Origin: Heterobasidion occidentale
Lineage: Eukaryota; Basidiomycota; Agaricomycetes; Russulales; Bondarzewiaceae
Length of the DNA: 64,000 nt
NCBI GenBank assembly: GCA_039111635.1
Contig: JBCAQO010000001.1
Coordinates: 1,426,001 to 1,490,000 of the forward strand
Reading direction: 5' to 3'
Shown piece by piece: positions 35,238 to 46,020 of this stretch (its first letter is position 1; each line of letters opens with the position of its first letter). Position numbers and translations under genes: made by a program. The notes below the pieces were generated by a model that saw nothing but the letters and a program-made list of their open reading frames with translations, did no database searches and was not told where the DNA came from.

Positions 35238-35429
35238 ATCCAGGCTTGTGCTTCAGCTCCGTCTCAGGGGTACGTACATGCTGGAGCGGCTAGATGAGTC
35301 CCGACAGCAAGCATGTCAGTGCTTCTGTCTCCGGATACTTGGCGAAATATTGGTTTACAGCAATATAAAGTCATGCCACGACGTACAACAACCTTTGGGC
35401 CCGCCTTCGACCCGATACTCTTATCAAGG

Positions 35430-37521
35430 ATGTTTGACCTATCCCCAGTCCTCCTAGTTGGCTATGTCGTTGCACTGGTGATTGCAATCTTAGCGACGTT
35501 CATCGTCTGGTCTCGAACCGGGTTCCCTTCCCTCCCTCTTCCACCCGGTCCGAGGACATCATGGTTTGGAGGCGTATCGTTACCCGTCAGTCATCCTTGG
35601 CGAACTTATGCAGACTGGCGGAGCGTTTATGGTACGTTCGTTCCAACTTCGCAGCCGTGCCACAGAGATAACATGGTTTATAGGCGACATCATATACATG
35701 TATACGTTCGGGAACCCAATCGTCATCATCAACTCAGCCAAGGCCGCGATTGACCTCCTTGAAAAGCGAAGCTCGAATTACTCGTCTCGGCCAGTGCGGA
35801 CGATGGTCCAGGAGCTGTCAGACGGTCTAGAGCTATATGTAATTTGAAAGCATCTGACACACACTTTTTGTAGAATGGGATGGGATTGGCTTTTCTCCTC
35901 CATGCCATATGGTGCGAGGTGGAGAAGTCATCGCTCTCTTTTCCAGAAGCATTTTCCCTTGAGTGCCACGCAAGACTACCATCCAATACAGGAGAAAGAA
36001 GCTCGTGCGCTTCTTCGAAACTTATCACGTAGCCCTGAGAAACTCAGCCATCATGTACGGAGGTATGTCTTCCGGATGCAGCTCATGCTCAGGCATCTTC
36101 AACTGCAGTGGATTGCAGGAACGCTGCAGCCCTGGTGATGAGGGTCGCTTACGGTCCACAAGGTCAGCGAAGACGGAGACGTATATGTCACGATAGCGGA
36201 CCAGGCAATGACCGGTCTTGCTCGGGCGGGTATCTTCGGCACATATATCGTGGATTATCTCCCACTTCGTAAGTTTGGATACTTCCAGCGCTCACCTTGG
36301 CACGATGCAGTAAACGCCGTTATATAGTCAAGTATATCCCATCGTGGGTTCCCGGCGCTGCGTTTCAAAAGCAGGCTCAAAGATGGAAGCAGGCCTCCCA
36401 TGCGATGATCAACCAGCCGTTCGATATGGTCAGGCAGAAGATGGTATAGCTCAGTCCTTATGCAGTAAGGAGCACCGTTGCTCAACGACTAATTTAGGAG
36501 TCTGGTACCGCTGTGCCTTGCTTTACCACTACAGAGCTCGAAGAGTGGTCTAGGGCAGGCCAGGACCTGGAGCAGCTGACCTTGATTAAAAACGTTGCGG
36601 GTATCTTCTATGCGGGTACTGTGGCTTTCGATGCGTCCTTCAATACATAAGTCTGACGGCGTTATCAGGCGGTACAGAAACGGTAATTTGATTCCTGTTA
36701 TGGACGCCTCTTTCTGAAATTTCTCCAAGACAGCCACTGCCATCCTGACCTTCTTTCTCGCCATGATTATGTTCCCCGATTGTCAACTGGAAGCACAAAA
36801 ACAGCTTGATAGCGTCCTAGGTCCTGACCATCTTCCACAGTTCTCCGATAGATCTGCTTTGCCTTTGATAGATTGTTTAGTATGGGAAACCCTCCGCTGG
36901 AATCCCGCAGTCCCTCTGGCACTCGCACGTATCGTTGATGGTGACGATGAGTATGCAGGTTATCGGATTCCGAAGGGGACTACTATCCTTCCCAACGTCT
37001 GGTCAGTGCATGAACCTCTTCCGCCCCTCTAGAAAAATGCTCACCAGCTTTCAGGGCTATGTTCCATGATGAAACCAAGTATCCAGACCCACTACGATTT
37101 AGCCCGGAACGTTTTGAGGATGAGAAAAAAAACCGAGACCTTGGCATCAACGACCTTCCTCATGCCGCGTTTGGGTTCGGACGACGGTGAGCTTTTTCAG
37201 ACAGAGCTCTACAACGGTGCTGACATGGCTTCTGTGTAGGGTATGTCCTGGCAGATGGCTTGCTCTGGACACCATGTGGATTACGATTGCTTCTGTGCTC
37301 GCTGTTTATAACATCTCTAAGACCGTGAGCAAAGATGGCACCGTGATCGAACCCGACGCAGAGCCCTTCACCTCGGGATTGATGAGGTGCTGCCTCCTCT
37401 TACGAGCGGAATCTTCTTACTCATGCAACTTCACCCCTGTAGTCGACCCAAGCCAATGAATATAACACTGACGCCTCGTTCTGAGGCAGCATGTGCTCTC
37501 ATCAGGCAGATTTCAGATTGA
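35430..37521 (+). CDS. cytochrome P450 monooxygenase (membrane-bound, basidiomycete type)
   Basis: The start is MFDLSPVLLVGYVVALVIAI, a membrane anchor followed by the Pro-rich hinge LPLPPGPR. Exons give YMYTFGNPIVIINSAKAAID, FSSMPYGARWRSHRSLFQKH (C-helix W-x-x-x-R), the I-helix AGGTETTAT, the ExxR motif VWETLRWNP, SPERFEDEKK and the heme loop FGFGRRVCPGRWLA. The last intron (donor GAG/gtgctg at about 37386) joins TSGLM to SRPKPMNITLTPRSEAA, the expected P450 ending, with the stop at 37521; without it the tail looks aberrant. The protein is about 500 residues. After RVAYG one extra base at 36156-36157 breaks the frame before HKVSEDGDVYVTIADQAM. The substrate is unknown. Upstream in-frame ATGs (35373, 35313) are less likely. 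Confidence 0.87.
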
Positions 37522-37610
37522 TGCATTGAAAATGGGTCGTTTTCCGCATTTCACGTCCTCTGGACTGACTCTAACCGCTGTCACTACATATACATAACTA
37601 TCGAAAATAT

Positions 37611-38798
37611 CTACCAAATCCCTAACACGCTTGCGCCGCCGCCTGCTCCTATGACGCGCCCTGCACCGTGAAATACCTTGTCAGCCCAACGCTTCTCGTC
37701 AACTTCATCCCCGCGGCCCTCCTTCTCTAAATATGAAGCAGATTTTGAACGATCTATCACCTCCACGAAGTATGTGTGTCGATACTTGCTTGGCTCCAAT
37801 GACGGTCTGCGGTCTATGCGAGTCGCGGATAAGCGTAGTGCTCCAAGCAGATCTGTTATGGAGACGGAGGAGAGACACTCTGTATTGTGTGATAATGGCG
37901 GTCCCACATCAATGCGCACTAGGGCCTGACGGGGATTTCGTGATGGCGGTAAGGGCAATGGTGACTTGAGGTCGTTTGCCAAAATGTAAAAACGGGTGAA
38001 ATTAACTGTAGGTCAACGAAGAAACTGTCAGTTACATGGGGAAAAAATACTACAACTGCGTTACCCACAGTTTATATTTTGTATGCCTTCGTGAAGTGCT
38101 TGTAGGTTATCGAATAATGTAGTGCAAAATTTGGAGCATATAGCTGCGCTCTCCGCTCTTTTATCATGCGTAGCGATGAATTCGGCGGCGGCGGCGGTCG
38201 ACGCTGTCTTGACTAGCGTAGCATCCGGCAAGTGTTTTGCAATAAATTGACTGCACTGGCCCAGCGCCTGGTCGTACAGATCACACCAAAGGCTCAAAAC
38301 CTCATAGATAGGGGGCTCACCTGCTCGTGGCTGAGCAGTCTTTTAATATTATGCAGTTTTTGCCCTTTTCGGACAAGCAAGCAATGCTGGACGGGTAATG
38401 TCACCGCTCCACGGATCCATTTGGTCCGGCCAACATCATCCGAGCGCAAAAGATCATACGTCTCGATGACCATACCGAATATACTGTTTTCCTGAGGTAA
38501 CAGCCCGAATTGACAAGTTTCATTTACACTATAAAATACATCTGAGCGATAGAGGAAGTCCGAACTTCAGCATCATGACATGGCTCTGCGTGAAGAATGG
38601 ACGAACCTGCGATAGACTTGCAGGCCTTATATTCCACGGACTCTGGAAAATGCTCGTTGGCGACCTGGAATTGAGTGTGAAAGCATGAGTATGGTCCTAT
38701 ACAATCGTTTGTGGGAAGCGAACCTGGTGGGAATATGTGCCCTCAGGGCCAAGGAAGGCAAGCCTTGGGAGTGCGGAGCTATCCGATGCAGCAGGCAT
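37611..38798 (-). CDS. PHA2: prephenate dehydratase (PHA2)
   Basis: Exon 1 reads MPAASDSSALPRLAFLGPEG-TYSHQ, the PDT start signature. Following exons give VANEHFPESVEYKACKSIAD, VFYSVNETCQFGLLPQENSI, IRGAVTLPVQHCLLVRKGQK, RLLSHEQALGQCSQFIAKHL and TASTAAAAEFIA (the conserved Thr-containing active-site loop). After an intron (38028-38094 region) comes the C-terminal ACT domain: NFTRFYILANDLK, ALVRIDVGPPLSHN, RIDRRPS, and YFVEVIDRSKSA. The stop TAG is at 37611. The enzyme decarboxylates and dehydrates prephenate to phenylpyruvate for phenylalanine synthesis; the ACT domain normally confers Phe feedback. Frames join cleanly across all introns. It is convergent with the P450 (89 bp apart). Confidence 0.92.
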
Positions 38799-39233
38799 TA
38801 TGTTTCCAAAGGTGCTTCTTCGACGCGTACAAGTAGACGAGCGCGCCCGCTTGGAAATTCACAGCGGCACTCGACTCGTGGGTGGAGGCAAGACGCTGAC
38901 AGCGACATTCGACGCCGCCACCTGCCGAATCGCGTTATGCAGGCGGGCGCCAAAGTACGGCAGCTCCACAAGGATAATTATACGCTGATTATTCGGTGAG
39001 AATGGCTGAAAAAGCGGGGAGTATTTCGGTAACATTTACCACCATGAGTCAGAGGAGTCAGGTCGAAAGGCCTTGCATTGTGGGACATGCCTAGTAATAC
39101 GATACTAATACAATACAACGAAGAGAAGACATATGGAGCCCAGCCAGAGGGGGGAGTCGCGAGAAAAGACAAAAACATCCACTTTCCAAAAGCTTAGCAA
39201 AAAGTTGGATCATATGATGGAGACATATAGGTA
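38799..39233. other. intergenic, PHA2 promoter and factor 3 3' side
   Basis: 435 bp holding the PHA2 promoter. Nothing else is recognised. Confidence 0.4.
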
Positions 39234-42219
39234 TTAGATGATAAATATTTTCTCGCCACAGGTTTTTGTTGCAATCTCGTTGAGCATGCGAGAGTAACGT
39301 TCTGCATGCCGAAAATCAGCTCGATGAAACAACCTCATTTCGCTGGAATACTCACTAGCCAGGGGAATGCGTTCGCCGAACTTGCCAATGGCAGAACTGA
39401 AGGGGTTGGGTCAGTGGAAACCCAATGATGATAAACGGAGGCGACCAGCGCACGCGATGTATTCAACTTCGGCACGAAGCGTGATAATTTGCTCTTCAGA
39501 TTTTGCTTCTTGGGCAGCAGTCCAAAATCGAACCAGTACCCGCCCTGCCATGAACCAACAAAACTGATAATACGGGTCAATTGGCGTGACTCAAAGGGAC
39601 ATAAAGCTAACGTACAGTGACGAAAAAATCCAACAGGCTGATGTCGTAACTCGTAGACTGGACCGAGTATATGAGATCCAGAATCGCACGGGATGCTTCA
39701 AGAATCTTGAATGCTGAGACACAGCCTGAACTGCCGACATGCGCATGCGGGTCGTGTAGAAGAATGATGGCGCTACATGGAGACAAGTGACATCAGTGAC
39801 TTGACAAGATGGCAAAAGAAACAACACACAGGTGGGGTATCAAGCATGCCGTATATAGATGTGAGTCGACGACACCATCCGGCATAGGGTTTCTTAGATG
39901 CGCAGGGAAGGTCTGCCTGAACGATGTCGCGATCCGATCGAGTTCAATGAACGCCGGTGTGCGTCGAGGGTCTGCCATCAACTCCTTATCCACCCCGTCA
40001 TGTTTTTGTTCCTCCCACGTATTCGAAAAACTTGGATGGTAAGCTACTGAGGGATCACCGACATATCGTTTCGACCGAAATCGAATGTTGAAACCCTTGG
40101 CCATGGAAAGAAGTATCGTTCCCTTGATATACAAGTTGAAGGAATCTGTTTGATCTTCTGGATGTACAAGGAGGACTTCCTTGGAATGTGCCCATTGTCG
40201 TTCGCTGGGTGATGGCATAGCCTAACCTTCCGTGAGCAAAAGTCGACAATGAGGTGCTAAAGAAGCACTCACACCTAGGTCGAACTGGTCGCCTTTTACA
40301 GGTAGCAGCTGTGTTACGTCCTGATCGTCTAAACTGAGAGCCCAACCATTACTGCACCCATGTTGACGTTCTAATGCATACGCCAACCAGAAAGTATTTC
40401 TTCTGACCTCGTCCTCAATGACATCTTGGGCGGGAGGCAGTAGAGATGGAGCGTTGACAGTTTCCGAGATGGTATGGAACGGCGCGCACGCGTTCAGCCC
40501 GAGTGGGACTGCTGCTCGTAACGCGTTGGCACTTGTCAAAAATACCTGCAACATGCTCCATTATATGCTTTTCCGTCACGCGTACCCCTTTGCTCACCTC
40601 AACCCACCTACGATAATTATGAGTCAGTACGGCGGCATCTTTGACGTGCGTACTGTGCTTACTTCGCGTGACACCAATACCACCAAGTAAGGATGATCTG
40701 GGCTATTTTATAAAGTCGTCAGATCTGGTCGTGAGCGATTGAACAAAACACCAACCTTGCACGCACTCCAATAGATGGCTCCCAATACTGATCTGTTCGT
40801 CAATAGCCTGTTTGGCGAATTTGACTTGCTGCTCTGCAAATGAATCCACATGCTCCTTGGGTTTGTATCTCTCGCTGAAGAGTTCATCTGGTAGTGGCGA
40901 ACATGGAATGCTTGAATAGAGTGAGAAGCCAAACTCGGAGTCATTGAACCTACCCGGTGGAATGTCTGACGCTAAATCTGACGGCATGATCGAAGCGGTG
41001 TACAGACTTCCGACTGCACAGATGGCGTGCAGTACTGCGGTACTGGGGAATTTAGGGTGTGACGGAGGCAGAGAAAGAGAAGCCATGAAGCTGGGACTAT
41101 GGAACAGTCTGCCGGCATGCGGATGAAATCCGAAGAAGACCTCAACCCTGCCGGAAACCATATTTTGGTCAGCTGACTCGTTGGATGGAAGAGTACGGAA
41201 AGTACACGGAACTGACGCACAGATGACGAAGCATATTAGGTAGGGGAAGGTTGCGTGGCCAGGCAGGCCAAAAAACGTCGTAATCAAACTGTCCAGAGGG
41301 TGTTGAGTCGGCAACTCCTTCCGTGTCGGGTGCCAATGCGCTGTAAGCATCGGCCGTAGCAGTCGCCACTCTGGGTGTAGAGGATTGGTTGGCAGAGCGG
41401 TTGGGATCATTAGAAAACGAATCGAGAGTGTTCTCGAAAGTGAATGGGGTGAATGGGGTGGCGTTCTCTGGAGGTTTTAATGTAGATTGTGGGCTGAACT
41501 GCTCAGAGGGGGTGGTCGAAGAGGAGCCATTCGAAAGGGGCACTGACATCAAGGAGGTACGATCGCCTGAGGAGGGGGAGCTGGTGTCTGTGGAAACTGG
41601 GGTGCCAAAACTGACGCTGGTAGTCTGTTCTCTCAACAAGGCCTCTAGTTCACCTATAAATACTGCGTTAACAAACTGCTAAGATAGCTGACTACACCAA
41701 GCATACTGATTCTGTTCTCCAGTCTTTCATACCGATTCTTAGGCTGCTCCTGGACCCCGTTGTTTCCAGGGACTGCTGAAAGAAGTTAGAATTGAGGTGG
41801 TACAGTATCAGGACGCTTACCATCATCGTATGTGCACTCAGGATGCTCCGGGAGGATCACACCAGCCGGTGCATGAGATACGGAGTGTGCATGAGATCTC
41901 ACACAAGTTGAACATGGTTTGTTGGCGTCACTGTTCTGGAGGATTAGAAGAGGTGGTCGGCATCGGGCATCGGGGATAACACATTACCATTTCTACAGAA
42001 GTCTCAGTATTTCGAACAAGTCCTCCATCAAAACGGGGACATACCAGTTTTCGCTTGCGGCATTGGTGACACGCCTGATGATCGGCATTCTTAGCAAAAG
42101 ATAGCATTAGAGGTGAAGCTACTGACTTGATTTCTTTTGAGTACGTTGGGGTGACTGCCTCCGAAAGGAGTGCCCGATGTGGATCCAGAGTCGAGCTTAG
42201 CAGACAATATTTTAGGCAT
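39234..42219 (-). CDS. Zn(II)2Cys6 transcription factor 3, zinc cluster with Cys3 replaced by Ser
   Basis: The start MPKILSAKLDSGSTSGTPFG leads to RNQ and, after an intron, ACHQCRKRKL. The next intron (about 108 nt) joins to NSDANKPCSTCVRSH and then ECTYDD. In factor 2 and the family the segment is KCDA, so the third zinc cysteine is Ser here. A short dimerisation-like helix (RYERLENRISMLGELEALLR) follows, then a Ser/Thr/Pro-rich linker. The fungal_trans region includes FGFHPHAGRLFHSPSFMASL, RRNTFWLAYALERQHGCSNG and AFIELDRIATSFRQTFPAHL. The protein ends RMLNEIATKTCGEKIFII at 39234. Gene structure and sequence match factor 2, so they are paralogs. Confidence 0.84.
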
Positions 42220-42880
42220 GTGATAGCCGCAACTCAGAAAATGTCGTAGTATAAGCCAGGGATTGATCGACGGAGGTATGGGGGCAAGGCTCGCTATAAA
42301 GCTATCATGCAGCTGGCCGGGCTTACTCATCTAATCTCGTGTCAGGCGCTGTTTGTTGGCTCAGCGTTGGACTAACCAAATGGATTGCGGCAACTACCGA
42401 GACTTGTCATTTACGTATTCTGTCTACCCGCGACGCCAGACCTGGCACTGCCATGAAATAGCCATACAGCAGACGGCAAGGACCATAAATATCGAACTGA
42501 GACACACGTAGACTTGCTATTTTGTTCGAGCAACAGGCTCTCGACTGACGACCGCCATCAGACTAACCGTTCCCCACAGAACAGACAACAGCTGTCACTT
42601 ATACAAGTGAAACCTTTGGATATAGTTGTGGACGCGATCAGATAGACTCGATGACACGAAAAAAGAGGTGTATGTAAAATCAGGAAAACCGGTACCACTG
42701 AGAGGAAACAAAGAAATATCTTCAATATCCGTATGATTGACATGTCAAGGGTGACTAGCGAGGAGGTCGTTGAAAGAAGACGTGGGGGTCGTAAAGGTCA
42801 GCACGAGAATAGATGGTATGATATGTCGCGGCTCGATACTGCGTATTGGGGGGAAGAACGCGGTAGCAACCGGGATCAAT
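42220..42880. other. intergenic, factor 3 promoter and Rac 3' side
   Basis: 661 bp of roughly balanced composition. No gene, repeat or RNA is recognised. Confidence 0.4.
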
Positions 42881-43867
42881 TTATGCCACAATGCACTTGC
42901 TGTTCTTGCTACTCTTCTTCTCTCGAACAGGAGGGTTCACTGTAGGATGTCATAAGTATCGTTAATGTTCAAAAGTAGATTTGTTGGCACTCACGAACTG
43001 CCCGAATCGCTTCATCAAAGACATTCTTGAGGCCCTTCTGCGTCAGGGCAGAACATTCTAGGTACTTCACGGCACCGATCTCCTTCGCCATGCCAACGCC
43101 CTGAGTGTACTGAATGGGGGCCATACGACTGCATACGATCGTCAGCGACTGATGAACCGGACATACAACATGAGCTCTTACCGGTCTCTCAGCTTCTCGA
43201 TCGTTGCCTGATCCTCACGCAAGTCAAGTTTGGTTCCGACGAGAACCACAGAAGTTTGTGGTGCATGATGAGAGATTTCCGGGTACCACTGAGTCGCGAT
43301 AAAGTTGATAGATCGGTATAAAGCGTGGTGGGGCCAAAGTAGGGTACACACCTTGGTTTTCACGTTCTCGAAACTTGGAGGACTAACTAGAGAGAAGCAG
43401 ATGAGGAAGACGTCTGTCTGCGGGTATGAAAGTGGCCGGAGGCGATCGTAATCTTCTTGTCCGGCGGTATCCCAAAGACCAAGAGAAATGGTCTTGCCGT
43501 CCACCATGACATTAGCTGAGTAATTATCGAACACTGCATGACGGAGACGAGTGAGTGGACAGCGAAGACAGAGGCTGATTTCGCCCACCTGTCGGAATGT
43601 ATTCTCCCTATAAGGATCAAGCTTAGCCACGGCTACGGATATGCAAGATAGAGGGCTCGTACTGGGAAAGCGTTGGTGGTATATGAGATGAGAAGACACG
43701 TCTATTGCAGTCCTGATAAGTGTCGCAAGCTATGAAGGATCTGAGTATATCCGACATACCTTTCCGACAGCACCATCACCAACGACGACACCTAGCGGTG
43801 GTGAATCAGCACTCGACCATCCACCGTGAACGAATCGACAAGGACACTTACATTTAATTGCCTGCAT
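42881..43867 (-). CDS. rac1: Rac-family small GTPase
   Basis: Exons read [19 protein letters not shown] (P-loop), [10 protein letters not shown], a 19-nt exon (GEYIPT) and [18 protein letters not shown]. Then come [20 protein letters not shown] (switch II), [20 protein letters not shown] (G4), [20 protein letters not shown] (G5) and [19 protein letters not shown]. The C-terminus is a CAAX box, CIVA, predicted to be geranylgeranylated or farnesylated. [17 protein letters not shown] and FDEAIRAVL favour Rac over Cdc42 or RhoA. Rac controls polarised growth and NADPH oxidase in filamentous fungi. The RhoGEF at 23.8-27.4 kb could act on this class of GTPase, but no link is shown. Confidence 0.95.
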
Positions 43868-43971
43868 CCTGATGTTTCAATGACGTCTCTACGATGACGA
43901 AAGTGGGGTAATGGGTGGATGAACGGGAGCGATGAAGTCTCTAGGTCGGTGGATGACGATGTTGAAGGCGA

Positions 43972-44500
43972 CTACAAAGAATGTGATGCACGGCAAGGAT
44001 AGAACCCGATCAGGAGTGGAACAATGATGGTATTCGCCAGGAGACTATTTGTGGAAAAGAAAAGTTCACCTTTTTCACCCCGAATAAGTCGTAGGAAGAG
44101 GTTTGGATCCAGAGAAAAGAGAAGAGAGATAGAAGAATCCGATTGCGTGACGGTAAGTCGTCGAACAAGTTGGTCGAAGTGACTGACACCAGCGGTATCG
44201 ACCACGCCAGTACAAATAACCAGATCGGCAACACAGGCGGCTCGGGCGGCGGTTGATCCGGACTGGGACTTGTCGTGAGACTAAGCATCGGCTCAAGTTC
44301 TGAATGTAATAAATAAATAAATAATGCACATTATACTTGTGCAGAAGTAAGGGTATTGCAGGATGCTCAAGGGCGTTATGTCGGGCAGCTCCACCAACGA
44401 CACGTTCACAGAAGGGTTGTCCTGAACAGCAGACAGAGCTCCGAAGGAGTCCGAACCCATCAGGCGGGCGTTGCCGTCTGTCAATTTGAGCTGGCGTCAT
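43972..44500 (-). CDS. putative unrecognised gene
   Basis: Several protein-like segments lie on the minus strand between Rac and the phosphatase: LTDGNARLMGSDSFGALSAV, SVNVSLVELPDITPLSILQY, AARAACVADLVICTGVVDTA and SHFDQLVRRLTVTQSDSSIS, joined by plausible introns (for example gtataatg...attcag near 44288-44331). A one-base shift near 44480 would connect them to the ATG at 44500. I do not recognise the family, and exon limits are approximate. It could also be chance. Confidence 0.3.
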
Positions 44501-44557
44501 CGATCCTGCCTTCGACTTTAGATAGTTTCCGTACGTTTTGATACCATATCACAGAGG

Positions 44558-45680
44558 ATGGCGCCCGCCCCCATGCCCAGGCTCATCATCATCCGGCACG
44601 GTCAGTTTGTCGCTCATCAAATTAGTGTTGGCGACTCACGCTACGGTTTGACAACTACATAAGTACAGGAGAGACAGAATGGTCTTTGAACGGGTCAGTT
44701 CACGCGATAAACACATTTTTGACCATCATCTCAATCGCGCGAATATGAATCATGCAGAAGACATGTACGTTACCTGACTTCTGGACGAGTGATCACTGAC
44801 TGATCCTTTGTTTTGGGATGCGATGCAGACAGGGACCTCTGACATCCCTCTAACCGCTCGAGGCCAAGAGCAAATCAAGTCTAAAGCTCAGTCGCTCGTG
44901 GGCGAAGGCAGTATGTGTCCAATATATACGTCTTATGCGGGCGTGTCACTGACGATGGGAGCCCTATAGAACTCATCGACACCGTCAACCTGTGCACTGT
45001 ATTTGTTTCTCCGAGACAACGTGCTCACAAAACCTTCCATCTCCTGTTCGATCATCTTCCGGAGCTCCCAAGCCATATCATCACGGAGTCTGTCCGTGAA
45101 TGGGACTATGGTGAATATGAAGGCTTGTTGCCCTCCGAAATCAAAGCCAAAAAAGCAGATTGGACTATATGGAGGGATGGGTAGGCTTTTTTCATCTGTC
45201 GATGTTCGAAATTTGACAGTGGATGGAGTTGCCCGGGCGGTGAATCTGCACAAGATATGGTCGCTCGCGTAGATGGTGTCATAGACGATGTAGGCTATCT
45301 ACTCTCTTCAATCTGCTGTCATTAATTCTGTATCTTAGGTTCGCAAATATCATAGACGGTGGAAAGAAGAGGGGCAGGGTACCCGCGACGTCGTCGTCGT
45401 TGCCCATGGACACTTCAACCGTTGTCTTATAGCCCGTTGGATCAAGCTCCCTCTTGCGCAAGGTGTGCTTTCTCGACTTTGGTCTGTTCCAGTAATCTAA
45501 CTCTTCTCTCCTCCAATCAAGGCACTTTCTTCAATGTGGAACCTGCTGGGGTCAGTCCCATCACTTCCCGAAGTCTACAGCCAGAGCATCGCTGACTCGA
45601 AGTTCTAGATCGCAGTCTTGAGTTACAATCACGGTTCTCTCGCCGAACCTGCATTGAACGCGTTGAATCTAAACGCCTGA
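44558..45680 (+). CDS. histidine-phosphatase superfamily, SHB17-like sedoheptulose bisphosphatase
   Basis: The start MAPAPMPRLIIIRHG contains the RHG catalytic His motif. The next exons read ETEWSLNG, RHTGTSDIPLTARGQEQIKS, SPRQRAHKTFHLLFDH, REWDYGEYEGLLPSEIKAKK, IWRDGCPGGESAQDMVARVD, VVVVAHGHFNRCLIARWIKL (second catalytic His) and VLSYNHGSLAEPALNAL, ending NLNA. REWDYGEYEG and WRDGC-x-GGES match yeast Shb17, which hydrolyses sedoheptulose-1,7-bisphosphate to feed ribose synthesis. A broader sugar-phosphatase role is possible. The exon at 44758-44764 (AAGACAT) is only 7 nt and is needed to read NG-RH-TGTSD. About seven introns are present. Confidence 0.88.
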
Positions 45681-46020
45681 TGGTTCGCTGGACCTGGAGG
45701 TTGAAGTAGATGGTTCCGAGGACGGAGCTTTCATGGATTGGCTGTACAAACTGAGGAAGGTGCCAGTACTTAGCACCGAGAACGCATACATGTACCACTT
45801 GTATTGTACTCGAGAATTTGTCGTGGAAGCTGGCGGCTCTTACGTCGATCCGAAACCGCTCTGCTTGGGTGACGCGACTCGGAAGTTGCTCCTTCCCACA
45901 GCTTCCGCGTCCACGCGTCTGCCAGTTGGCAACTAGTCTTATTCTTCCCCATTCACTACTCGGTCTGAAAGTTCCCTCTCTTGTTATTGCCCCTATTCAA
46001 TCTACCTTCTCGTTCTCATA
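45681..46020. other. intergenic
   Basis: 340 bp: 3' flank of the phosphatase gene and the promoter of the coiled-coil gene. C/T-rich DNA precedes the start at 46021. No gene is seen. Confidence 0.4.

Noticed and set aside
37386..37459. P450 ending at 37459 (…CNFTPVVDPSQ)
   Set aside because: It lacks the usual SRPKPxxxxxxPRS ending, which appears in frame once the short intron at about 37386-37440 is removed.
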